Positions 1-6,038 of a stretch of DNA of 9,156 bases are shown piece after piece (the stretch's first letter is position 1; each line of letters begins with the position of its first letter). The position numbers and the translations under genes were made by a program. The stretch is taken from contig QMVA01000038.1 of assembly GCA_003660865.1 (NCBI GenBank), positions 1 through 9,156 of the forward strand. The letters run 5' to 3'. The stretch comes from Candidatus Nanohalarchaeota archaeon. GTDB taxonomy: Archaea; EX4484-52; B79-G9. The notes under the pieces were generated by a model that saw only the letters and a program-made list of their open reading frames with translations, did not search any database and was not told the DNA's origin.

Positions 1-138
1 AATTTCGGCGCGATATGGTGTATTTTTGTAGATACGTGCGCAATCTTTTACAGGCTAAGGATACTAAAATACTATGACAGGCAAATCAGTAAAGCGAAGA
101 TTATCTCATTACTGTTCAAAGATGCTCATCATGACTGA
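1..138 (+). CDS. C-terminal tail of an unidentified protein (5'-truncated by the window edge)
   Basis: The frame beginning at base 1 is open for 45 codons and ends at a TGA (136-138) whose last base is the first base of the next gene's ATG, a TGATG junction typical of translationally coupled genes. The visible tail begins with a hydrophobic stretch (around GAIWCIFVDTCAIFY) and continues with a basic stretch (RLRILKYYDRQISKAK), which would suit the end of a membrane-attached protein; the function cannot be named. Another frame (bases 3-77) is also open from the edge to a TGA and could be the real gene end instead. Third-position G+C does not separate the two. I prefer this frame because of the coupled junction, but it remains uncertain. 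Confidence 0.42.
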   Translation, partial: NFGAIWCIFVDTCAIFYRLRILKYYDRQISKAKIISLLFKDAHHD

Positions 139-1109
139 TGAAATGGTTGTATGTGGTAAGAAATATGAAAGTTTCAATTATCATCCCCTTCAAAGAAGAA
201 ACAGGTTACTTGCATGAATGCATCACAAACTGCCTGAATCTTGATTATGATGATTTTGAGTTGATTCTCTTGCCTGATAAGGCGATGAAGTCAGAATTTA
301 GTCATATCAGGATAGTACCCACAGGCCCCGTAGGTCCTGCCAAAAAAAGAGACATAGGGGCTGAATGCGCAAAGGGCGAAGTATTGGCATTCATTGACGA
401 TGATGCCTACCCGAAAAAGGACTGGCTGAAGAATGTAGTGCGCAATTTCAAAGGCAAAACCGCATGTGTCGGCGGGCCTGCCATCACCCCTGAAAGTGAT
501 AACCTTTGCCAAAAGGCATCCGGTCTTGTATTATCCTCAAAAGCCGGCGGCGGCACAGAAACATACAGGTATGTGCCAGGCAAAAAAAGGTATGTGGATG
601 ATTTTCCAAGTGTCAATATGTCAGTCAAAAAAGATGTATTCACAGAACTCGGCGGTTTTGATACTGCCTACTGGCCCGGGGAAGACACAAAATTCTGCCT
701 CGATCTTGTAAACAAAGGCTACAGGATAATCTATGACCCGAAAGCCATTGTTTACCATCACAGGAGAGAGCTTTTTAGGCCGCATTTAAAGCAGGTCACA
801 GGCTATGCATTGCACAGGGGATATTTCGTAAAGAAATTCCCGAAAACATCATTCAGGCTGGGCTACTTCATACCATCGCTTTTTGTTGTTTTTCTTGTTG
901 CGGGCATGATCGCAAGCATCCTCGCCAGTTCATTCGCAGGATATTATGCTGCTGTATTGTCTTTTTACCTGGCCATGCTGATTGTCTCAGGAGCCATGAC
1001 AGGAAATATAAAACTACTAATGTTAGTAGTACCTGGAACAATCGCCACCCATATATCCTACGGGATATACTTCATGAAAGGCCTTTTAACAATGAGGTTA
1101 TACAAATGA
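138..1109 (+). CDS. Family 2 glycosyltransferase with three C-terminal membrane segments
   Basis: This is a GT-A fold glycosyltransferase that probably transfers a sugar from a nucleotide donor to a growing glycan or lipid carrier at the inner face of the membrane. The N-terminus has the usual strand KVSIIIPF. The metal/nucleotide-binding acidic cluster D87-D88-D89 lies in FIDDDAYPKKDWL. The acceptor-side block VNMSVKKDVFTELGGFD is followed by the catalytic-base pair E182-D183 in PGEDTKFCLDL. Residues from about 243 to 312 form three hydrophobic spans, so the catalytic domain is membrane-tethered. Donor and acceptor cannot be read from sequence. The start at 138 overlaps the upstream stop by one base; an ATG at 165 (MKVSIIIPF) is an equally good alternative and matches where most family members begin. 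Neither has a strong Shine-Dalgarno site. The 3' end overlaps the next gene by four bases (ATGA). Confidence 0.93.
   Translation: MKWLYVVRNMKVSIIIPFKEETGYLHECITNCLNLDYDDFELILLPDKAMKSEFSHIRIVPTGPVGPAKKRDIGAECAKGEVLAFIDDDAYPKKDWLKNVVRNFKGKTACVGGPAITPESDNLCQKASGLVLSSKAGGGTETYRYVPGKKRYVDDFPSVNMSVKKDVFTELGGFDTAYWPGEDTKFCLDLVNKGYRIIYDPKAIVYHHRRELFRPHLKQVTGYALHRGYFVKKFPKTSFRLGYFIPSLFVVFLVAGMIASILASSFAGYYAAVLSFYLAMLIVSGAMTGNIKLLMLVVPGTIATHISYGIYFMKGLLTMRLYK
1013..1030. repeat. Perfect 8-base inverted repeat inside the first glycosyltransferase gene
   Basis: ACTACTAA and TTAGTAGT are perfect reverse complements separated by TG, so the RNA could fold as a 7-bp stem with a four-base loop. It lies in codons for K-L-L-M-L-V-V in the third membrane segment, about 75 bases before the next start codon. 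No U-tract follows, so it is not a terminator. It may be coincidence. Confidence 0.35.
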
Positions 1110-2554
1110 AAGTATTCATCAGCTACCCCCCGCTTGAAAGCCCTAAAGGCGTGCCCCTTCTTGGCCAGAACAGGCAGTTCCAGTGGTTCAACTCAAAAAG
1201 CTACATCTACCCAATGGTCCCTGCTTATGCAGCGACTCTTCTTAAGTCAAAGGGCTATGATGTAGCCTGGGATGACGCAATAGCAGAGGAGAAGAGTTTT
1301 AAGGAATGGCTGGATGACATCTGCAATGAGAAACCGGACGTGATACTCATCGAGACCAAGACCCCGGTCGTGACAATGCATTGGGATATTGTCTTTGCAA
1401 TAAAGGAGAATCTGCCAAACGCAAAAGTGGTTCTTTGCGGCGACCATGTAACAGCGCTACCTGGTGAATCAATGAAAAACTGCCCCTGCGACTATGTAAT
1501 TACCGGCGGGGACTATGATTTCCTGCTTTTGAACATCTGCGATCACATAAAAAACAAAAAAAAAATGGAGCCCGGCATCTGGTACCGGGAAGGCGCGAGG
1601 GTTAAAAATACTGGGAAGTTCAGGCTTGACCATGATTTAACATCACTTCCCATGATCGACAGGGAATTGACGAAATGGTGGCTGTATAAAGAGAATGGCA
1701 ATTACAAGCATCTCCCCGGCACATACATGTATTCAGGGCGCGATTGTTGGTGGGCAAAGTGCAAATTCTGCTCATGGACCACCCTTTTCCCACAGTACAG
1801 GGTGCGGACTGTTGAACAGCAGCTTGACGAGATCGGCGCCCTTATTGAGAAATATGGCGTGCGCGAGATAATGGATGATACTGGTACGTTTCCGTCAGGT
1901 AAATGGCTTCGCGAGTTTTGCCGCGGCATGATCTCACGAAAGTATAATAAGAAAGTGCGCATAAGCTGCAACATGCGCGTAGACGGCTGCACTGCAAAAG
2001 ATTATGCGCTTATGAGTGAAGCAGGTTTCAGGTTTGTACTGTATGGGCTTGAGAGCGCTTCACAGGACACACTTGACAGGATATGCAAGGGGACGAAGGT
2101 TGCGCAGATTGAGGAGGGTGTAAGGAATGCGAAGAAAGCAGGGCTGAACCCGCATCTTACATGCATGATAGGCTACCCGTGGGAGACGAAGGATGATGCG
2201 CAAAGAACCATTGATTTTGCAAAGAGATTGTTTTCGATGGGATATGCTGATACTTTGCAGGCTACCATTGTGGTGCCTTATCCCGGGACTGCGCTGTATT
2301 CTGAATGCCACAGGAATGGTCTGCTTAATTACGATGGCATTGACGGGTGGGCGCACTATGACATGCGCGAGGCAGTGATGAAGACTGCGCTTGCGCCGGA
2401 TGAGATCAAGGATATGGCGCAGCAGCTGTATAAGCTGTTTTTTACGCCGAGATATGTGTTGAACCAGATACGCGCAATAAAGACTAAGGATGATTTGAAG
2501 TATATTTTGCGCGGCGCAGGGAAGATTTTCGGCCACCTGAAAGACTTTTCATAA
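1106..2554 (+). CDS. Cobalamin-binding-type radical SAM enzyme (COG1032-like) with an atypical Cys motif
   Basis: The 482-residue protein has the two-part layout of cobalamin-dependent radical SAM enzymes. Residues 1 to about 150 form a Rossmann-like B12-binding-type domain (VFISYPP, then PAYAATLLKSKGYDV, KPDVILIETKTP, KVVLCGDH and CDYVITGGDYD). A Lys-rich linker follows, then the radical SAM barrel. The cluster motif is C214-x4-C219-x2-C222 (RDCWWAKCKFCSW), one residue longer in the first gap than the usual CxxxCxxC. Later blocks GLESASQDTLDRICKGT and MIGYPWET are typical of the Elp3/MiaB-type barrel. Known relatives methylate or rearrange unactivated carbons, often in lipids, tetrapyrroles, peptides or antibiotics; the substrate here is unknown. 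The neighbours suggest a glycan or polyprenyl-lipid carrier, by inference only. The start overlaps the previous stop (ATGA) and has GAGG at 1094-1097. G+C is higher here (about 43-50% in sampled lines) than further right. Confidence 0.9.
   Translation: MKVFISYPPLESPKGVPLLGQNRQFQWFNSKSYIYPMVPAYAATLLKSKGYDVAWDDAIAEEKSFKEWLDDICNEKPDVILIETKTPVVTMHWDIVFAIKENLPNAKVVLCGDHVTALPGESMKNCPCDYVITGGDYDFLLLNICDHIKNKKKMEPGIWYREGARVKNTGKFRLDHDLTSLPMIDRELTKWWLYKENGNYKHLPGTYMYSGRDCWWAKCKFCSWTTLFPQYRVRTVEQQLDEIGALIEKYGVREIMDDTGTFPSGKWLREFCRGMISRKYNKKVRISCNMRVDGCTAKDYALMSEAGFRFVLYGLESASQDTLDRICKGTKVAQIEEGVRNAKKAGLNPHLTCMIGYPWETKDDAQRTIDFAKRLFSMGYADTLQATIVVPYPGTALYSECHRNGLLNYDGIDGWAHYDMREAVMKTALAPDEIKDMAQQLYKLFFTPRYVLNQIRAIKTKDDLKYILRGAGKIFGHLKDFS
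1556..1565 (+). other. A10 homopolymer within the radical SAM gene
   Basis: Ten consecutive A bases sit in Lys codons of the linker between the B12-binding-type domain and the radical SAM domain, just before an in-frame ATG at 1565. Losing or gaining one A would meet a stop within about 30 codons, giving a protein with only the N-terminal domain. Such runs are prone to polymerase slippage and to sequencing error. Confidence 0.6.
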
Positions 2555-2564
2555 AAATGTGATA

Positions 2565-3578
2565 ATGATGAATAATTTACCAACAGTTTCGGTTGTAATA
2601 CCTACCTACAATTCTGAAAGAACCCTGAAGTCCTGTCTGGAATCAATAGCAGAACAGGACTATCCAAAAGACAAGATAGAGATAATAATAGCTGATGCAG
2701 GCTCAACTGACAAAACTTTGGATATATCAAAACAATACACAAAAAATATTTTTAAGAATCCTCTGAAAACAGGAGAAGCAGGCAAGGCTGTTGGTGTGAA
2801 AAAAGCCAAAAATGATATAATTGCCCTGATTGACAGCGACAATATACTCCCGCAAAAAGACTGGCTGCGGAAAATGGTTAAGCCATTTAATGATTCTACG
2901 ATTGCAGGCACTGAACCAATAGAATATACATACAGGAAAGAAGACGGCTATATAACAAGATACTGCGCCTTAATGGGTATGAATGACCCATTATGCTTTT
3001 TCCTTGGCAATTATGACAGGATGAACTTAATCTCAAACAAGTGGACAGGATTAAATATAGCGCAACAGGACAAGGGAAATTATCTTGAAATAAGGTTATA
3101 TGAGAAGCAACTACCGACAATAGGCGCAAACGGCTTTTTGGTACGAAGAGCGCTATTAAAAAAATGCTCAATTGATGAGTATTTGTTTGATATAGATGTC
3201 GTCTATGAACTGGTAAAACAGGGACACAACAAATTTGCCAAAGTAAAAACAGGGATAATCCACATATTTTCAGGAGACATATCAACATTCACAAGAAAAA
3301 CAAGAAGAAGAATCAAGGATCATGCTTACTACAGTAAATTGGGTTTAAGAAAATACCCGTGGAACTCCTTGAGCAAGCTAAAACTTTTGAAATTTGCTTT
3401 ATATACTGTCTTTATAGTTCCCTTACTGGCGCAGTCAGCAAGGGGCTGGTTGAGAAAAAGAGATGGCGCATGGTTTTTTCATGTCTGCGCATGCTGGGTG
3501 ACATTGGGGGTTTACCTTTTCGGAACTATAGGAAATGTACTGTTTAAATCAAAGATAGAGGACAGAACTAACTGGTAA
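2565..3578 (+). CDS. Family 2 glycosyltransferase, membrane-anchored
   Basis: This is a second GT-A glycosyltransferase of a different subgroup from the first. It opens with PTVSVVIPTYNSE and carries ADAGSTDKT (residues 43-51), the nucleotide-binding acidic site D90-S91-D92 in ALIDSDNILPQKDWL, and a later ANGFLVRRALLKK block. Where many relatives show Glu-Asp, this one reads FDIDVVYELVKQG. It is followed by GIIHIFSGD and a very basic helix (TRKTRRRIKDH). Two hydrophobic spans near the end (about 274-292 and 303-326) anchor it in the membrane. It probably adds one sugar during assembly of a lipid-linked glycan; donor and acceptor are unknown. The start is uncertain: GTG at 2559, ATG at 2565 and ATG at 2568 are in frame, and none has a clear Shine-Dalgarno site. 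The family alignment favours one of the two ATGs. The gap to the upstream stop is about ten bases, so it is probably cotranscribed. Confidence 0.9.
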   Translation: MMNNLPTVSVVIPTYNSERTLKSCLESIAEQDYPKDKIEIIIADAGSTDKTLDISKQYTKNIFKNPLKTGEAGKAVGVKKAKNDIIALIDSDNILPQKDWLRKMVKPFNDSTIAGTEPIEYTYRKEDGYITRYCALMGMNDPLCFFLGNYDRMNLISNKWTGLNIAQQDKGNYLEIRLYEKQLPTIGANGFLVRRALLKKCSIDEYLFDIDVVYELVKQGHNKFAKVKTGIIHIFSGDISTFTRKTRRRIKDHAYYSKLGLRKYPWNSLSKLKLLKFALYTVFIVPLLAQSARGWLRKRDGAWFFHVCACWVTLGVYLFGTIGNVLFKSKIEDRTNW

Positions 3579-3598
3579 ATGATTGTGAGGTATAACAT

Positions 3599-4303
3599 AT
3601 GAAAAAATATACGCATATTATATCAGAAAGACTAACCGGCAGACATAAAAGATGTATGCAACTATGTGGTGTTAAAGGTAAAAGAATATTAAATATCGGT
3701 TGCTCTTTTGGCTGGTTTGAGATGTTTGCTCTTAAAAATGGTTGTAAAGAGATAATAGGAGTAGATACAGGTATAAATGATTTAAAAGATGCTAAAAATA
3801 AAGTAAAAGACAATAGAGTAAAATTTTTACAAGCTTCTGCACTGAACTTATCACAATTTAAAAACAATTATTTTGATCTTGTAACATTGTTTGATGTTAT
3901 AGAGCATATACCTAAAAACACAGAAATGAAATGCTTATTAGAAGTAAAGAGAGTTTTAAAGAAAAATGGAGAACTAATTATATCGACACCAAATAGTTCA
4001 TTTTTTTCAAATCTATTAGATCCTGCTTGGTATTTTGGACATAGACATTATTCAAAAAATAAATTAAACCAAATTTTAAACAAAAGCGGTTTTAAGTGTG
4101 TTGAATATACCTATGGTGGAGGCTTTTATGAGATTTTTGCAATGATTTTACTTTATATTTTCAAATGGATTTTCAGATATGAAATTCCATTTAAGAAATG
4201 GTTTGACGAGAAAAGAGATAATGAGTATATTTCATCAAAAAATAATGTTTTTACTACTCTCTTCGTCAAAGCAATTTTTCAAGATAAAGATGTTAAAGAG
4301 TAA
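3599..4303 (+). CDS. Class I SAM-dependent methyltransferase (Methyltransf_11/23-like)
   Basis: The 234-residue protein shows the class I methyltransferase order. The SAM-binding loop is ILNIGCSFGWFE (residues 30-41; most relatives have an Asp where N32 sits). The acidic residue ending strand 2 is D56 in IIGVDTG. FDLVTLFDVIEHIP follows as motif IV, then ELIISTPN and a GHRHYSKNKLNQIL block common in methyltransferases of glycan clusters. A hydrophobic stretch around GGGFYEIFAMILLYIFKWIF suggests contact with the membrane. It probably methylates a sugar hydroxyl, carboxyl or amino group, or a lipid-linked intermediate; the target is not visible. The ATG has a good Shine-Dalgarno site, GTGAGGT at 3585-3591. 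G+C is low (20-33% in counted lines), well below the left-hand genes, suggesting separate acquisition. It lies 20 bases after the glycosyltransferase and 52 bases before the aminotransferase. Confidence 0.88.
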   Translation: MKKYTHIISERLTGRHKRCMQLCGVKGKRILNIGCSFGWFEMFALKNGCKEIIGVDTGINDLKDAKNKVKDNRVKFLQASALNLSQFKNNYFDLVTLFDVIEHIPKNTEMKCLLEVKRVLKKNGELIISTPNSSFFSNLLDPAWYFGHRHYSKNKLNQILNKSGFKCVEYTYGGGFYEIFAMILLYIFKWIFRYEIPFKKWFDEKRDNEYISSKNNVFTTLFVKAIFQDKDVKE

Positions 4304-4355
4304 ATGATGAAGAAGATTAATCCAATAATATAGCATAAGATAAAGGCGCATATTT

Positions 4356-5438
4356 ATGATACCGGTATCAAAACCATTACTTGACGAAAAAGAACTTGGG
4401 CAAATAACAGAGGTTATAAACTCCGGCATGTTAGCGCAAGGACCAAAAGTCAAAAAGTTTGAGGACGATTTCGCCAAATACATTGGAACAAAACACGCAA
4501 TTGCAACAAATAGTGGATCCGCTGCGCTTCATGTCGGTTTGTTGAGCGCAGGTATAGGCAGAGGAGATGAAGTCATTACAACTCCGTTTACATTTATTGC
4601 AACTGCAAATTCAATATTATATTGCAATGCAAAACCGGTTTTTGCAGATGTTAATGAAGGAGATTTTAACATAGACCCTGCGAAAATTGAAGAAAAAATC
4701 ACATCAAAAACAAAAGCCTTGCTTGCTGTACATTTATATGGCCAACCATGTAATATGGACAAAATAACTGATATTTGCAATAAGCACAACCTATCATTAA
4801 TCGAGGACGCTTGTCAGGCGCATGGAGCTGAATTCAATGATCAAAAAGTAGGCTCATTCGGAACAGGCTGCTTTTCTTTTTATCCCACAAAAAACATGAC
4901 CACTGGTGAAGGTGGTATGATTACTACAAATTCTGATGAAATTGCAAAAAAGGCAAGAATTATCAGAAATCACGGTTCACAGAAACAATATTTCCACGAA
5001 ATGTTAGGCTACAATTACCGTATGACTGATATTGCAGCAGCAATAGGCATATCTCAACTGAAAAAACTGGAGTCATTCATTGAAAAGAGAATCTCCAATG
5101 CAAATTATATGACCAATCATTTGCAAAAAATAAAAGGAATAATCCCGCCTAAAACATTCAACAATAGAAGGCATGTATTTAATCAATACACAATCAGGAT
5201 AACCGATGATTTTCCAGTAAATAGAGGAGAAATAGAAAAAGTCCTAAAATCAAATGATATTGGTTATGGTATCTATTATCCATTACCGATAAACAGGCAG
5301 CCAATATACGAAAAGAGTAACAACGACAATTTTCCAGTTTCAGAAAGATTATGTAATGAGGTCATAAGCTTACCTATTCATCCATCATTAGATGAATCCG
5401 ATTTGGATAATATTTGCACAGTAATTGAGGGTATTTAA
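4356..5438 (+). CDS. wbpE: UDP-3-keto-sugar aminotransferase, DegT/DnrJ/EryC1 family (WbpE/WlbC-like)
   Basis: This is a PLP-dependent fold type I aminotransferase. It is predicted to convert the C3 keto group of a UDP-2-acetamido-3-keto-hexose (uronic acid) to an amine, with glutamate as the usual donor. The N-terminus IPVSKPLLDEKE is typical. The phosphate-binding segment TNSGSAALH and the loop TPFTFIATANS follow. EDACQAHGA contains D151, expected to pair with the PLP ring nitrogen. The Schiff-base lysine is K179 in SFYPTKNMTTGEGG. At 360 residues it is close to P. aeruginosa WbpE. Family membership is certain. The specific C3 reaction rests on the next four genes, which supply every other step of the 2,3-diacetamido-uronic acid pathway; DegT enzymes acting at C4 look similar. 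The ATG has AAAGG at 4342-4346. Only one base separates its stop from the next ATG. Confidence 0.92.
   Translation: MIPVSKPLLDEKELGQITEVINSGMLAQGPKVKKFEDDFAKYIGTKHAIATNSGSAALHVGLLSAGIGRGDEVITTPFTFIATANSILYCNAKPVFADVNEGDFNIDPAKIEEKITSKTKALLAVHLYGQPCNMDKITDICNKHNLSLIEDACQAHGAEFNDQKVGSFGTGCFSFYPTKNMTTGEGGMITTNSDEIAKKARIIRNHGSQKQYFHEMLGYNYRMTDIAAAIGISQLKKLESFIEKRISNANYMTNHLQKIKGIIPPKTFNNRRHVFNQYTIRITDDFPVNRGEIEKVLKSNDIGYGIYYPLPINRQPIYEKSNNDNFPVSERLCNEVISLPIHPSLDESDLDNICTVIEGI
4357..4370. repeat. 14-base perfect palindrome across the aminotransferase start codon
   Basis: TGATACCGGTATCA is its own reverse complement and overlaps the ATG at 4356-4358. It is positioned where a dimeric DNA-binding protein or a short RNA hairpin could affect expression, and it follows the widest intergenic gap of the window. 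It also encodes the conserved N-terminal residues I-P-V-S, so codon choice alone may explain it. Confidence 0.4.
5427..5432 (+). promoter_or_regulatory. Shine-Dalgarno site deciding the acetyltransferase start
   Basis: GAGGGT lies seven bases before the ATG at 5440, inside the last codons of the aminotransferase. It makes that ATG the likely start, because the upstream in-frame TTG at 5425 would put this site inside the reading frame and add five residues that family members do not need. Confidence 0.7.
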
Positions 5439-5439
5439 A

Positions 5440-6036
5440 ATGAGAGAGAATGTATATATTCATTCCACGGCGACCGTGTCAGATGATGCAAGAATTGGTA
5501 ATGGTACTAAGATATGGAACTACTCCCAGATCCGGGAGAACGTAGTGATTGGAACAGATTGTAATATCGCTTCATTTGTGTATCTCGATTTTGATGTAAA
5601 GGTTGGCGATAAGGTTAAGATTCAGAACAGAGTATCAATCTATCACCAATCTATTATAGAGGATGGCGTATTTATAGGACCTCATGTTTGCTTTTCAAAT
5701 GATAAAACCCCAAGAGCAATTACAGTAGCAGGACAACCCAAATCAAACAGTGATTGGGAAGCAAGCAAGATATATGTCAAGAAAGGCGCCTCAATAGGCG
5801 CCAACAGTACGATATTACCAAACATCACTATTGGTCGGTTTGCAATGATTGGCGCAGGTTCTGTAGTCACAAAAGACGTGCCTGATTTTGGATTGTTTAT
5901 AGGAAATCCGGCTAAATTAATTGGTTTTGTCTGCAAATGCGGCAGGAAGATATATAATGGTAATTTAAAGGAACCCATTATGAAAAAGTGCCTGCACTGT
6001 GGCACAGAGGTAAAATTGGAGCAATTGGGTGAATAA
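5440..6036 (+). CDS. wbpD: UDP-3-amino-sugar N-acetyltransferase, left-handed beta-helix type (WbpD/WlbB-like)
   Basis: This enzyme is predicted to acetylate the new C3 amine using acetyl-CoA, giving the 2,3-diacetamido sugar. The 198-residue chain is built of hexapeptide repeats ([I/V]-G-x4) from about residue 7 to 143, for example DARIGNGTKIWNY, ENVVIGTDCNI, DGVFIGPHVCF, GASIGANSTILP and FAMIGAGSVVTKDV. The loop FSNDKTPRAI (85-94) matches the excursion seen in WbpD-type enzymes, and the GNPAKLIG ending of the helix is standard. The tail carries four cysteines as C165-x-C167 and C184-x2-C187, likely a small zinc ribbon. Family relatives form trimers with the active site between subunits. The start is the ATG at 5440, supported by GAGGGT upstream. 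G+C is higher in its 5' part (about 43% in one counted line) than in flanking genes. It lies one base after the aminotransferase and two before the dehydrogenase, so it is certainly cotranscribed. Confidence 0.92.
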   Translation: MRENVYIHSTATVSDDARIGNGTKIWNYSQIRENVVIGTDCNIASFVYLDFDVKVGDKVKIQNRVSIYHQSIIEDGVFIGPHVCFSNDKTPRAITVAGQPKSNSDWEASKIYVKKGASIGANSTILPNITIGRFAMIGAGSVVTKDVPDFGLFIGNPAKLIGFVCKCGRKIYNGNLKEPIMKKCLHCGTEVKLEQLGE

Positions 6037-6038
6037 TT

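Noticed and set aside
2060..2536. 158-codon open frame on the minus strand
   Set aside because: It is fully antisense to the C-terminal half of the radical SAM gene, and its Arg/His/Ser-rich, low-complexity translation is typical of a shadow frame.
4304..4333. Tiny open frame (about nine codons) in the 52-base gap before the aminotransferase
   Set aside because: It starts right after the methyltransferase stop, has no Shine-Dalgarno site of its own and is too short to support as a leader peptide or gene remnant.
4304..4355. Possible promoter or terminator in the widest gap
   Set aside because: The gap is AT-rich, but I could not identify a convincing -35/-10 pair, an archaeal BRE/TATA element or a stem followed by a T-run.
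5785..5802. Two GGCGCC copies that could pair as a 6-bp G+C stem
   Set aside because: They encode Gly-Ala in consecutive hexapeptide repeats of the acetyltransferase, so the protein repeat explains them. No U-tract follows.
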